A stretch of DNA of 64,000 nt from Trichopria drosophilae. Lineage: Eukaryota > Arthropoda > Insecta > Hymenoptera > Diapriidae. This document shows, piece by piece, positions 10,501 through 21,412 of this stretch. Below the pieces are notes generated by a model that saw only the letters and a program-made list of their open reading frames with translations, searched no databases and was not told where the DNA came from. The stretch is from positions 74,280,001 to 74,344,000 of the forward strand of contig CM059582.1 in assembly GCA_030407085.1 (NCBI GenBank). The letters are read 5' to 3'. Numbering within the stretch: position 1 is the stretch's first letter; every line of letters starts with the position of its first letter. A program made the translations under genes and the position numbers.

Positions 10501-12896
10501 TGCAATTTGGGACCGACGAATTGCAGGGAATTTAATGATTGTCCGTTTGTGGACTTTGCGGATGCATTAAATACAACGCGAGTTTGCGAAGTGGTACTCG
10601 ACGTTTTCACTATAGCATGATGCGGCAAATAGACGACTGGGGTATACGTTGGCTCAGTTGGTGCGGGACGCAAATGTCCTAACCGAGCGTATTCGTCTAT
10701 GAAAGCGACATAGGCGTCGCGTTCAACGGGTTTTGTCGCGAATCTACGTTCCATTGATAGGAGACATTGTAGAGCCCGGCAGCGGGTATCGCCGATAGCG
10801 ATGGGATCGGGGTCTCTTAGTGGGATTCGGACTGTGTATTGTCCGTTTGGACACCGCGAATGCGTTTTGGCGAAATGTGTTTCGCAGCGTTTGTCTTCTT
10901 CAGATAGGACATCGCGTAGGGGAACGTCTTCGATTTCCCAAAATCGAGTTATGGACGCGTTTAATTCCCTAAAATCGTGCATATGGTGTGCGTGATGGAT
11001 TTGTACGGAGGTCGTATCGGGTTGCTCACTTTTCGCGCTCACGCCCGAGAGAACCCACCCAAAGACGGTATTCAGCGCGACCGGCTCATCGCGTTGTCCG
11101 CGCACGATTCCATCGCGAAGCGCGTAGGGGTATACATCTGCTCCGATAAGTGCATGAATGGTAGCATCGTCGGTGGGGTTGCCATCGGCAAAATTCAGAT
11201 TTTTTAAATGCGGCCAATGTGAAATGGGAAATCTGAATTTTGGCGTATACGCTGTCAGGCGGTCGATGACTAGCGCGTCGGACGACAGTCTAACCTCGTT
11301 ATCATATGCGGACAGAATTGAAATCGGAATCATCTTTTTCACGTGTTCGGTTCCGGTCGAACCAAGTCCCGTAACTTGGATGTTCGCGGCGTATTCCTTT
11401 GTTCGCAGCAAGTTCGCGGCTTTTTGTGAGATAAAAGTGCGAGTCGATCCGGGTTCGAGCAGCGCGCGTAATCTAACAGTGCGTTGCGAAGCGGATGTGA
11501 TAACCACCCAAGCAGTAGCCAGTATTATATGAGAAAGAGTACTGGGAGTACTCAGATGAGATTGGACCAAATCTGCGTCCATCGCGGTGCTGGTGCTTGC
11601 TTGTGTGGTCGTCGAAACTGGCGACATTTCGTTTTGCGTAGTTTTTTTGTTATTAATATTATTATTATGTAAAAGTGAATTGTGTCGTTCTGCACAATGG
11701 ACACACGATTTTCCACTTTTACATTGCGTTATCTTATGACCGCTTGATAAGCAATTAACGCATAGAGCATTTGTTTTTACTATGTCCCAGCGTTGGGACA
11801 ACGACATTTGTCCGAATTTCGGACATCTAAATATAAAATGTGCAGATTTGCACACGATGCATTTCGAATTTGAATGCGTATTCGTGTTAGCGTGAAGTAC
11901 TTGAGCGTGGGAGGCTGAGGCAGGTTTTGTACGCGCTACAGTTGAACTTGATTTCAACTTTTCAAATCCGCACGCGGCTTCTAGCGACCTTATTTTAGCA
12001 GTTAAAAAATTCGTTAATTGAGCTAACGTTGCGTATTCATCTCCATCCAGAGAAAAATCCCATGCCTCTCGCGTACCTCGATCAAGTCGTTGCGTAATTA
12101 AAAATACTGAAATGTCATCAGCAACCGGGCGTTTCAATTTGCTGAGCGCATCGATCGATTCTTGGGCAGAATCCAATAATTTACGTAATTCGATAGGCGA
12201 ATTATCCCGTGACACCGATTTTAATGCAAATAAATTCGATAAATATAAGTTCAAAAGTCGTCGTCGATTCTCGTATCTGTCTTTCAAGAGTTTCCACGCG
12301 ATTTCTAAATTTTGAACGGTAAGAGACATATTTTTTAAAATATTCGCGGCCTCTCCGTCGAGGCATGACTTTAAATAATAAAGTTTTTGAAAGGAGTCAA
12401 AATCGTTATTTTTCAAAAACAAAGCGGTGAAGTGATCGCGGAATTCTGCCCATTCGGTGTAAATACCCGAAAAACGTGGAAGTTTAATCGCAGGTACTTG
12501 CGGTCTTGTAGAGATGCTGGCTGCAACGGGAGCGTCGGTGTGTCTCGGCGTGGCTGGCGTTGGTGCAGTGAGTCGTACAACAGCTGACAGGCCTGCAACT
12601 GTGTCGAAGTATATGGTCTCAGCTGATGCGAAGAACTCGTCTGCAAAATAGCTGTCAGTGGCGCAAGAGGCCATTTCGCTGAACTTGAGTAGCTCCTGGT
12701 GGCGCTCTGACATTTGTTGCCATAAATTTGTGACGTTGTCGCGGCGCGCAACTGCTTGGTCGTACGTCAGATCTGATCGTTGCAGAACTGCCGACGTTCG
12801 GTTTATGGCTTTGAGCGCATCACTCTGCGAAACTGTCAGCCGAACAAACTGATGATACAGTTCGTCTGGATCGGTTTGAGCTCGCGTTTTAGGCAT
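7599..12896 (-). pseudogene. BEL/Pao Gag-Pol polyprotein, one frame broken by three TGA codons
   Basis: One frame runs from ATG 12896 to 7599 (about 1,765 codons), interrupted only by TGA at 9837-9839, 8421-8423 and 7914-7916. Two of these fall where the family has Trp. Order: Gag with the KLPRFSG-x-YTEWAEFRDHF motif (about residues 140-165) typical of BEL Gag; zinc-knuckle cysteines (CIVCKSAHFIFRC, CVNCLSSGHKITQC, CVHCAERHNSLLH; about 345-415); a DUF1758-type aspartic protease whose active site reads LLEPGSTRTFIS, so the catalytic Asp is Glu; RT with TRVVFNAS and FVDDALLG; the RNase H region (HGFSDASEKAYAAAVY); integrase HHCC (HMRCLHG ... CLSC) and core (GVDYA, SDCGPNFQGADREL); and a C-terminal DUF5641-type domain (RFWHDWSRDYILSCQ). 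It should drive reverse transcription and integration, but this copy is dead unless stops are bypassed. Confidence 0.88.
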
Positions 12897-13666
12897 CGTA
12901 AATTATTAATTGCTATTTTGGACGATAGCTGAATGTTTTTTGTCGATTTGATGCACCAAATTGTGCGAGAAAATCGAGCGAGTATTATAAGTATTTCGGG
13001 TGAATATACTTATGCATATAGGACACGCACGGGTTGCGTGCTGCTAGGCGAATGGCGTGGAACGTCGTTTTTGGGATTCCCACTCCGGCCGTAGGCGGGC
13101 CGGTTGCTAGGTGACGCGTGTTAGCGAGGGACACTTTCACCAAAGTCGGTAGACTTCGCGGGAGTCCGAGAGTTTCCGAAAGCGCTTGACTTGGCTCTGG
13201 AGAGAGAGAGAGAGATGGGTGCGAGTGGGGACTCGTACCGATGCGGAATTGCTGGTTTCGCGACTTCTCGGAGGAGTTCGTGCGGCGAGGCTCCGAGTGG
13301 GGCCGGAGGAGGCCGAACCGTTCCGGAAAGTGTTTACGGGAGAGGAGCCCAAATCTGGCCCCTCACCGTGACGTCACGAAGCGTCGCGTGATCGGAAGTC
13401 GAGCGACTCCGGAGGTGGCCGAACGCGGCCGAAAGCGAGATTAAAGCCGAAGTGATTAATCTTATTAGCGCGCGCGTCCGCATAAATTTGAAATTATGCG
13501 CACGAAATGAATGTTTTTTTTTTTGTCCAGGTTTCACTAGCACTGACTTTCACTACGGAGACACTAGTGAAGACACTATTGACACTGTCCAAAAAAAAGT
13601 TCGAAAGTCCAAAAATCCACTGCACTGCGATGTAATCCGGATGCTGCGGAGGCTGGATGTAGATGC
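12897..13666 (-). other. Untranslated leader of the BEL/Pao element
   Basis: Lies between the PBS and the Gag ATG at 12896. It is GC-richer and CpG-rich (13060-13450). Several overlapping open frames here are composition artefacts. A (GA)n tract occurs at 13200-13215. Confidence 0.6.
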
Positions 13667-13686
13667 GGATCCTGGCAGGATCGCCA
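13667..13686 (-). other. Candidate primer-binding site of the BEL/Pao element
   Basis: Plus strand GGATCCTGGCAGGATCGCCA ends in CCA three bases from the LTR edge at 13690, the geometry of a tRNA 3' end. I could not assign the tRNA. Confidence 0.45.
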
Positions 13687-13689
13687 AGA

Positions 13690-14328
13690 TGCGCCGCGAC
13701 CTTCAACTGCGTGGTCCCAGAATCCGTTGGTCCAGCACTGAGCAAAGGTTGGAGCTTGGAAAATGCGGGTGGAAATGAATATTAGCAGATCAATCCAAAA
13801 CACTGTATATTTCGATTGCACTATACATTTAAGCGCGAACGACACTGTTCGGAGCGCGTGGCGGGAGATGACGGTCCACCGGTGTTGCGGCCGAATTATT
13901 CCTTAAAATATTGAAATTACAGACTGCAAAGGTAAATTTGCGGAGATCTTACGAGATCTGCTACGCGGATGCGGCGGAAAAGCGGTTCAGATGTACAGAT
14001 ATCGGTGCGGGCAAAATCGTATACTCCGATTTGGAGAACAGGTGTTCTCGCGGAGACGACCTTATCGAATCTTGCCGTCTTCCCGGAAAAGCGATTCCGA
14101 GAAAACCGCAGCGACGGAAGTGGAATTCGTATAGTGAGAATTCTTTAAAAACAATTTAAATTTAATGGGCCAGTAGGCGCGAGATTCAAAATGCGATAAG
14201 CGCTTATCTATAATAGCAAGCGCGGTGACGGTACCGGCGCTGTTGAGTATGCGCGTGAGCCAACAGATGGCGTTGCGATGTCGCTTTCGAAGCGAAACGA
14301 CGACGGTAGTTTCGGACATAGCGCAACA
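13690..14328 (-). repeat. 5' LTR of the BEL/Pao element
   Basis: 639 bp, matching 6904-7536. Its outer end (GCGCAACA, 14321-14328) directly abuts the target duplication TATTT. Confidence 0.88.
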
Positions 14329-14800
14329 TATTTATTCGCAAGAGGCCGAATGCGCCTGTACACATGCAATGTGCTTGCTCGTGGTTCTGCACCGTGCTCG
14401 CTGCGCCTGTACGCTACTAACTTAATTACTCTGTCTGAATATAAAAGTTATACCGAGTGCAATTATTTATTGCGAACACACAAAAAGCTCAATTCAGAAG
14501 CTTGAGTCTTTGGTGTTTTTTAACTATAATGACACCACAGATTCACACTTGAATCTGTGGGCATAAGAAATTTAATTTGTTACGGTCGCTTAGTGTAAGA
14601 ACACAAGCCGCCGAACAACAGTCGATCGTATCGATGCTTATTATAGAAACGCGCTGCGACGACTGGATACCGGATCGTCGGTGAGGCCCTCTCTTTATAG
14701 GCAAGTGGGGGTACGCTTGTGTGCGTACTTCACATGTAATGCAAATGTGTAGGTGTGACAACGTACTAACTTTGAATATTCGCCGTCGTTGTCAGTTACA
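14329..14800 (-). repeat. 5' LTR of Gypsy element A, right fragment
   Basis: Continues the LTR interrupted at 6872 (the first five bases are the TATTT duplication). It matches 3755-4226 and ends GTTACA before GGAT. Confidence 0.9.
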
Positions 14801-14804
14801 GGAT

Positions 14805-16697
14805 AACCTACGGATATTTCCCTACTTTACATATGTATGTATATAACGAGCAGACGTCATTTTTTTCACCATCTTTACAATCATAGATCTTAACAGTATT
14901 GTCAGTTCTACCACCGAAAAAAGCGTTTCGAGGATCTAATGGTTTAAATGCTAAACGATCGGATGCGATCGATTCTATATATTGTCTTGCTGTCCTGTTA
15001 ATACTTAACTCATGATCGAATGCATACTCCCAAACCTCAATTAGACTATAACGGGCATTTTAATCCGTTCGTTAGTCAAAAATATGCGCTCGTACCGTGA
15101 ATCCATTGCTTCATTAGTGCACGTCAAAATAACGTTCCTATTCATACGATAGCAAAGTGGGCAACCGTGCCAAAAGCAGACAAGGTACTGAAACACAATA
15201 CCGTTACTTTCAACATTTTCGTCATCTGGCACACAGTATCCATCTACGAGTATGCCTTCAGGTAATATCTTTTCACGAGAACCGGCAGAGTGTTGTTTAT
15301 GCCGTCCTAAGGACTTCCCCATCCAATACAGACAGACTAATATTTTTTTCGACTGCTTGTCAGCACGACGGTAGCCACCTGTAGGTATAATATCTATTTG
15401 TTTAGGTTTCAGAAAATTTTTCTATAAACACGTAATGACGTTGATGTAATGGTCGAGCACTCATTGAAAGGACAAACATTACCACACTCTAAAAAGTTTT
15501 TGCGGAATGCCGTACATGCTAGCCGTAGTATTCTTACATCCTGTATACAATATTTTTCAATTTCAACTTGAAAATTAAATATGCGGTCTGTTTGTTGTTG
15601 TTCTCGATACCAAACCTCTCTCTCTGTTCAGGATTTATTCCTTCTGGTGCATAATACCGTATGTCCGGTAATTCGCCGATATAACTTTGGTTTTCTGGTG
15701 TGTTAAACAAGCGTGGAAATGTACCCTTTTCCGCTTCAGGTATACCATATGCGGAAGGCAACGCGGTTAGAGGCATGTGGAAATAATTTAAACTATCTAT
15801 AAATTTTACATTGAGATATTCTAATAAAATAATTTTTGAGCCGTTCATAATAAGTGCGGGTAGATCCCTGGTGGAGTATTTCTCAACAATGTATTTTAAA
15901 ATAAATTGGGCATCGAATTGTGTGCTATTGCTATGAATTATGTGCTATTGCTATAACTTTGTAACAAAATTTTTCTACGTGCCATGGCGAGCTCAACAAA
16001 TTGTTTGACAGGATAATTTTTAAAAATATATTCTCGAACACTTCATTGTGTACAATGTGTGGAAATATCAACATCTTCGAAACAAAAGTCAGACGACTGC
16101 TGTACGACGCAGAGCGTTGGTACGTGAATTTTCGTTTCATTATTTCCCTCGCGCGTTAAATATGTTGCGTTTCGAAATCGTGAAATAAGTAAAGGACTTT
16201 AGGACGTGATCCATTATTGTTTTTAATTGGTTGACCAAAGCAAAAATGCTGAGTGGTAATCGGGCGTTACATATACTACAAAAAGCGTTACCACACTCGT
16301 GACCTTCTCCTCTTTTATGTTGTACTATTTTACAGCAATTTAAACAAAATTTTATTTCTTCACAAACAGTATGATTTTTATTAAAGAATCCACGTTTTAA
16401 ATGATATTCAAGACAGGTCACGCGAAAGAAATTTCCAGAGCAGAATTGACCTTTCACGGTGGGAGTACCACCACTACATGGTGGTTTACGTTTAGACTTG
16501 ACACACTCATTCTTACATTTATGATTATCTGCATACGCTCTATTGCACGGTATATAATATTTCCTACTCCCTGTTGCAGCCACTACATTTAAAATTGGCT
16601 GATAATGCCGCAAATTCTCATAAAACATAATGCGCAAAGTGTGCAGAACTTGGTTACCCGCATTTGTTACGCACACCGTACCGTCATAAATTGGCAT
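14805..16697 (-). pseudogene. Polinton-like type-B DNA polymerase relic, upstream part
   Basis: Four minus-strand pieces read in order. 16697-16140 is a Cys/His-rich N-terminal region with CLNCCKIVQHKRGEGHEC and CSIC, as in the zinc-rich front of such polymerases. 15930-15850 reads FDAQFILKYIVEKY, an exonuclease-type motif. 15848-15534 reads FIDSLNYFHMPLTALPSAYG and KGTFPRLFNTPENQSYIGEL. 15322-15041 reads ILVDGYC and FQYLVCFWHGCPLC. These are hallmarks of protein-primed family-B polymerases of Polinton/Maverick and adintovirus-like elements. Pieces are in different frames with stops, including one just before the Gypsy insertion site. A short tandem duplication (GTGCTATTGCTAT, about 15920-15955) disrupts the exonuclease region. 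It continues at 3602. No capsid or integrase genes of such an element are visible. Confidence 0.75.
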
Positions 16698-19500
16698 GTC
16701 TCCGCGACCAAAGCCTTGGAATGAATATATAACTATAGCTATACCCTTAGATACAAAATATAATTAAAACCTATGCTATTAATTTATACTCCCAACAGTT
16801 AAAAAAGTACAGATACAATCACATAAAATTAAGAATATATATGAAATATTAAAAAAACTTGGATAGAAAAGGTGAAACATATTTGTACGACCGCCCCTCA
16901 AAGGGTTAAAAACGTGATACCTCAGGGCCTCTAATAGCGATACGCGATGACGTGATAAAGCGCGCGTTATCTCGAGTTCTACGAAAGTCTCCATCAATAT
17001 ATTTTTTTTAATTAAAGGTGAAATCATAAGGAATCACCACATACATATTAAAAAAAATAAAAAAGGTATAAGTTTGAAAAAAATTTGTTCAAAAATTTGT
17101 TTTGCATTTTTTCTGGGCCAAATTGAAAAATTTTTTTATTTCTTCATTTTATTTCGAAATTATATGTTTTTAGCTTTAATATCATGTTTCGCTAAAAAAA
17201 ATCGAATTACCCCTTCCAGAGTTACAATGGTTTGAAAAATAATTCGATTTCAAATTCATCACCCCGTTGTGCGCGTAATTTCGAAAATTTTCAAAAATCC
17301 TTTGGGCATAATTTATCTTTCATACGGAGGTATAATTATACAGAGTTTCGAAAAAATCCGAAGACCCCTTGCAAATCGTGATATTTCTGACGTGGAATGA
17401 CCCTAATGTTATATTTATCAAAATAGTACTTTTATTACCTCTATTATGTGGTCGGGTATTTCCATCACATTCATCACTCTCGCTGTCGCTCCCATTCAAC
17501 ATATCCTCAAATATGTTAGTATGAGAGGTAGGTAGAGGAAGATTCATACCTGACGTACCTAGCTCGTTAGTGGTCTGGTGATTTGTACCACTTCTATCGC
17601 CTATCGTGATGGATTAATTTATCAATATTTTAGTAAAATGTTTACTTGTAATACAAATATTTATCTTGCACTACATTATTATACATGATCTCTTCAGAGA
17701 TTGGAAAGAGAAATGCATTTTCCTCTGGGTCTTTATCTCACGTATTTTGGTTGGCTACAAATACTTTATGATGAAGTAAGTTTACGTTCAAATATTATAT
17801 ATGAATTTTAATTTCTGCCTTTTTTTTCCATCATCGTACACGCACCCAAGTATGGCTAGATCCCCCTTCTACGTCTTCGATCATATTTTTACGAGCTGTT
17901 AACAATTTACTCGTTAGTACCTAACATTTAAAAATTAAGTTTGCTTACTCAAGAAATAGGTGGTCAGGAGATGTTGAAAATTAATTATGTGGCTGGTATA
18001 AAAATAAAAAACTCTATCAAACCGAAATTTGGGTTCCATAGAATGCTTAATCTATTTAAGTCGAGTTGAATATAAAAATTAATTCAATAGTCATATTATG
18101 ATCGTTCTTTGCATAAAAATTCAGTTATGGGCCTCTTCTGAACACCTGTTGTAAAGAGTAGTACCGCATAAAGGGAGTGGATGCGTGCGGCATATAGTTA
18201 GAATGGTCGAAAAATAAATTGAATAATATTAGCACAGATGCATTTATTACTTACCATGTGACGTTTTATAACTCCACATTAATGCGTCTAGACACTGTAC
18301 ACTACCTAAACCAATACTGAAGATACGCACCGATTGTCAAAATCACTTCACTATTTTGAAATAAACCTAACCTTTTTATTTTATTTTATTATTTTCCTAC
18401 CATTTTAACATTTTCTGCGTACTGTAAGTGCGCAATTGTCTTAAAAATTTGTCATCGCACCTTTTCCTTACACATACGTCGTATTTCGCCGCAATTCTAA
18501 CGGCGTTTGAGGTCGCTATTAAAATTTCGCTCTTCGACATGGTTTGAATCAGTGCCTGATGAAGACTGAATACATTAATAATGAAATATACGATTTAATA
18601 TTTTATATTAGTTGCATTGTAGACGCTTCAAAATTCTGCATGCTGAGCACGTCGCCGAGAAAATTAAACGGTAACACGGTATATTCTAAAATGTGATTTT
18701 TGGAAATCGTGCTGAATTATAAAACAAGGGCACATGCCCGCGCGAATAGCTGGATCGTAGGAAGATGCAGCGATGAATTTATATCTATGCATTTACGACC
18801 TATCGTTGATAAGTTAAACGAATTATAAAACCTGTGTTAAATTGTACACTAAACCAAAAATATGAATAGGAAATATATTAAAATATATAAAATAGTGATA
18901 GTTGATAAGTTCAATAAATGATATCCCTAGTGTTAAATGATGTAGATCTGTATGTGCAATAATACAAAATATTAATAATTCAAAATTTTTAAAATATATA
19001 TAGTATTTATTTATTTCATCACCTCTTAATTAAACCCTCGAAAGGCAGTTTCATTTCACCGATACAACGAGATGTAATATTTTTAGTTTAAGCAGATTAA
19101 ATTATAATTTGTGTAGCAGTCTTCTTTACACTTTGGTAAATAGATATTGAACGAAACGAATCGTCGAGAATATGTGGGAAAAATTATTTTGAATAAATTT
19201 CGTTTATTTTAATTAAAAATATGAAATATTTCAATTATGAAAATATAATAATTGTAATTTTTCAAACGTACATTTCATGAGTTTAGTATATTGTCTACAG
19301 CATACGTCTTAAAAGATGATTATGTTAGTGGTCACATTATCGAGACGCTGTCGTTTTGAAGAATGTGTTGAATTTCAAAACTAGTGCACGTCCACGCACG
19401 ACAGCTAGCTGGTTCGTAGGAAGATGTAGCCAGGAACCCTTAGTCAATCTTGAATCATGGCAGTTCGTGGTTACCCTTGGTCACCTAGAAAGCGGTGAGA
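16698..19500. other. AT-rich intergenic region, one exon-like piece
   Basis: Mostly AT-rich DNA without recognisable coding motifs. Two minus-strand open frames (16779-17027 and 17320-17547) are not recognised; the second has an acidic-serine run (GSDSESDECDG). An exon-like segment is noted at 17698-17775. Two diverged copies of a unit of about 80 bp occur near 18710-18780 and 19360-19440, sharing GGAAGATG and AGCTGG. Confidence 0.45.
17698..17775 (+). CDS. Candidate internal exon of an unidentified gene (78 nt)
   Basis: A 26-codon segment, phase 0 at both ends, is bordered by a pyrimidine-rich acceptor (GATCTCTTCAG, ending 17697) and a consensus donor (GTAAGT from 17776). Translation begins RLEREMHFPLGLYLTYFGWL and ends in QILYDE, a charged start followed by an aromatic/hydrophobic stretch, with no stop. 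I do not recognise the protein and found no flanking exons with confidence. It could be a host exon or chance. Confidence 0.25.
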
Positions 19501-19511
19501 TGTGTTAACGT

Positions 19512-19566
19512 TTATGCGTGCGTGCATGCGTGCGTGCGTGCGCCTGCGTGTGGGTGTCTGTGTTTG
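19512..19566. repeat. (TGCG)n / (TG)n microsatellite
   Basis: Purine-pyrimidine alternating tract with TGCG and TGTG units. Confidence 0.85.
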
Positions 19567-19608
19567 TGTGCGCCATTTCTATTGACGTAGCATCGTACAT
19601 CAGATAAG

Positions 19609-19745
19609 ATTCAGAGAAAGAGAATGTAAGAGAGAGAGAGGGAATGAGAGAAAGAAAGAGAGAGAGAGGGAAAGAGAGAAAGAAAGAGAGAGGGAAAGAG
19701 AGAAAGAGAGAGAGAGAGGGAAAGAGAGAAAGAGAGAGAGAGAGT
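19609..19745. repeat. (GA)n-rich microsatellite
   Basis: Imperfect GAGAGAAAG-type purine tract of about 135 bp. The minus-strand Leu/Ser/Phe frame across it is an artefact of the repeat. Confidence 0.9.
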
Positions 19746-20547
19746 TTGTATATCTGTCACTAAGGAGGGACGTGAATAACCGTGGTTCTTCCTTAATGAG
19801 TAGAAATGGGCCGGGGAACAAAGTTCCGAAAATCAAAACCCCGGAAGGCTAAAATTTGGATATTGCGTGAGTCCAAGGTATTTTCATTTGCTTTATTTTT
19901 ACCAAATATTCAAAGACAACGTACAGAAACTCACCCTGAAGCGTGCTACATCGAAATTTTGGCTTTGCGGTGTGCTGATTTTCGGAACTTTGTTCTCCGG
20001 CCTAGAAATGGAGGATGAGTCACGTTTGTTTACATTTCTCCAGCCTGGGGGCGGGGGGGGGGGGGCAGAAAGAGTTTGAATATCTGTTACCATGGAGGGA
20101 CGTGTGAACGAGCGTAATTCATCCTTAATGAGTAGAAATAGAGGATGAGTCAAATATATAAAGGGTGGCCGATTTATCTGAAGACATCGAAATATCTCGA
20201 GAACTATGCACAGAATCAAAAAAGTTGTCGGATGAAACTTGTTCGACACGAAGGGGGGGCATCCAGTGATAATTAAATTTACCCCCTCCCCCATACCCTG
20301 GGGGTGGAGTGGGGGCAAAAACAATACAACTAAAATAGGAACCCCCAGTTTTTATTGCAGATTTGGATTCTCCGGAAAAAAGTACACCAATTCGACCTAG
20401 GAGCTATTGCATTTTGGTTCACAGGTGGCGCTGTAATCGATAAAAATCCAAATTTATCTGAAGACATTGAAATACCTCGAGAACTATGCACAGAATCAAA
20501 AAAGTTGTCGGATGAAAGTTGTTCGACACGAAGGGGGGCATCCAGGG
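19730..20547. repeat. Complex repeat block with direct and inverted copies
   Basis: Three relations are visible. A direct repeat of about 75 bp (19730-19810 and 20067-20150) shares GGAGGGACGTG and CCTTAATGAGTAGAAAT. An inverted pair of about 28 bp lies at 19809-19836 and 19977-20004 (GGAACAAAGTTCCGAAAATC and its complement). A direct repeat of about 97 bp (20170-20268 and 20451-20547) begins ATTTATCTGAAGACAT and contains CTCGAGAACTATGCACAGAA. G-rich runs lie at 20046-20066, 20251-20258 and 20532-20538. The last unit resembles terminal sequences of hymenopteran DNA transposons, which is inference. Confidence 0.65.
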
Positions 20548-20577
20548 GGCAAATAGGGACAATTTGATCCCTTTATG

Positions 20578-20630
20578 AAAATTTAATATTAAAAATTCTA
20601 ATATTAGAATTTTTAATATTAGAATTTAGT
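20578..20630. repeat. AT-rich palindromic cluster
   Basis: Repeated ATTCTAATATTAGAAT-like words form overlapping self-complementary stretches. Confidence 0.6.
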
Positions 20631-21412
20631 AATATCAATTGCGAAAATTGTTATTCTGAATATGAAATTTTAATAATGTCCATTCGAAAAATTAAGATTA
20701 TGAATAATTGATATTCTTCATATTAAAAATCAAAACTGATTACATAAAAATTGTGCATACAATATGGAAGCAATTTTATAAATAAGTTTTCTACCTTCAA
20801 TAAAATTACATTTTAGGTTTTAAATTTATTATTTAATAAACAAAAAGAGGACATCACGCAATCCATTAAAAAACGCGTCATGTCCTTTCACTCAGCTCAT
20901 TCATTCTCTCTCTGTATGTTTTTTCCGAAATAAGAATAAATAAGCTGAGCATTGACGGTCAAACCAGCTTCTATTAAACAAAACGAAACTCTTACTTCAT
21001 TTGGGGATTTCGTCGCCATCTACCGGACCCCGAGAGAACTCATGTGGTTTCATACATGTACATCGCTTGCATTTCGGCCATCACCGGCGCCGGTTCTGTT
21101 ACATAACGCTAGGGGGCGACATAACTCGAAAATAAAGTAGCATATCATTTTATACATAAGTTGAGTCACACGTAACCAGTTCACCTACATTTTTCTCTAC
21201 TTTCCTGAAGGGAAGTAAATGGATATCGCGACTTTCTAATCCCCATATTAAAATTTAGTATTCACGGTCTCTCAGTGTAAGACTGTTTTTGAAGTCCATT
21301 GTATTGGTAGTAATTCGGTCGGAGGTCACTTTGCTTTTAGAATAACAACTTTCCGTTTACGTGACTATTTTTTGTCTACCCTTCATTGCTTAAATCGAAT
21401 TGCAAGTTAAAA
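20631..21412. other. Upstream region of the transposase gene
   Basis: AT-rich non-coding DNA. No clear terminal inverted repeat pairing with the region after 22477 could be found by eye, so the outer limits of the transposon are undefined. Confidence 0.4.

Larger units (their letters stand above)
6873..14328 (-). mobile_element. BEL/Pao LTR retrotransposon, nearly complete
   Basis: Inserted into the LTR of element A. The 5-bp target TATTT is present at 6868-6872 and 14329-14333. LTRs lie at 6904-7536 (633 bp) and 13690-14328 (639 bp); in element orientation each starts TGTTGCGC and ends GYGCA, and the length difference equals one 6-bp indel. The internal part encodes a single Gag-Pol frame (7599-12896). 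A PBS-like sequence (13667-13686) and a purine-rich tract next to the 3' LTR (7537-7552) are in place. Between the outer edge of the 3' LTR and the target duplication lie 31 extra bases (6873-6903) that have no counterpart at the other LTR. About ten LTR-LTR differences are visible, so this is one of the younger insertions here. Confidence 0.88.
3603..14800 (-). mobile_element. Ty3/Gypsy-type LTR element A, pol-deleted, carrying a nested BEL/Pao element
   Basis: Two LTRs of about 624 bp (3603-4226; and 6716-6872 plus 14329-14800, interrupted) begin TGTAAC and end GTTACA. The 4-bp target duplication GGAT flanks them (3599-3602, 14801-14804), as is typical of Gypsy elements. Internal DNA (4227-6715) encodes only Gag and the start of Pol (protease) on the minus strand. 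There is no RT, RNase H or integrase, so the element is non-autonomous. A minus-strand primer-binding site lies at 6692-6713 and a polypurine tract at 4227-4238. By eye the LTRs differ at roughly 15-20 places, more than those of the nested BEL element, in agreement with the order of insertion. Confidence 0.85.

Noticed and set aside
13186..13543. Several overlapping frames on both strands in GC-rich DNA
   Set aside because: They lie in the untranslated BEL leader, overlap each other and owe their length to composition.
13510..13689. Extension of the BEL 5' LTR leftward past 13690
   Set aside because: The similarity to the other LTR stops at TG 13690, and a PBS-like sequence follows at the right distance, so the extra DNA belongs to the leader.
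18256..18325. Minus-strand exon-like piece (acceptor TATCTTCAG, donor GTAAGT)
   Set aside because: Only about 62 nt, no recognisable protein and no partner exons. Such pairs are expected by chance in AT-rich DNA.
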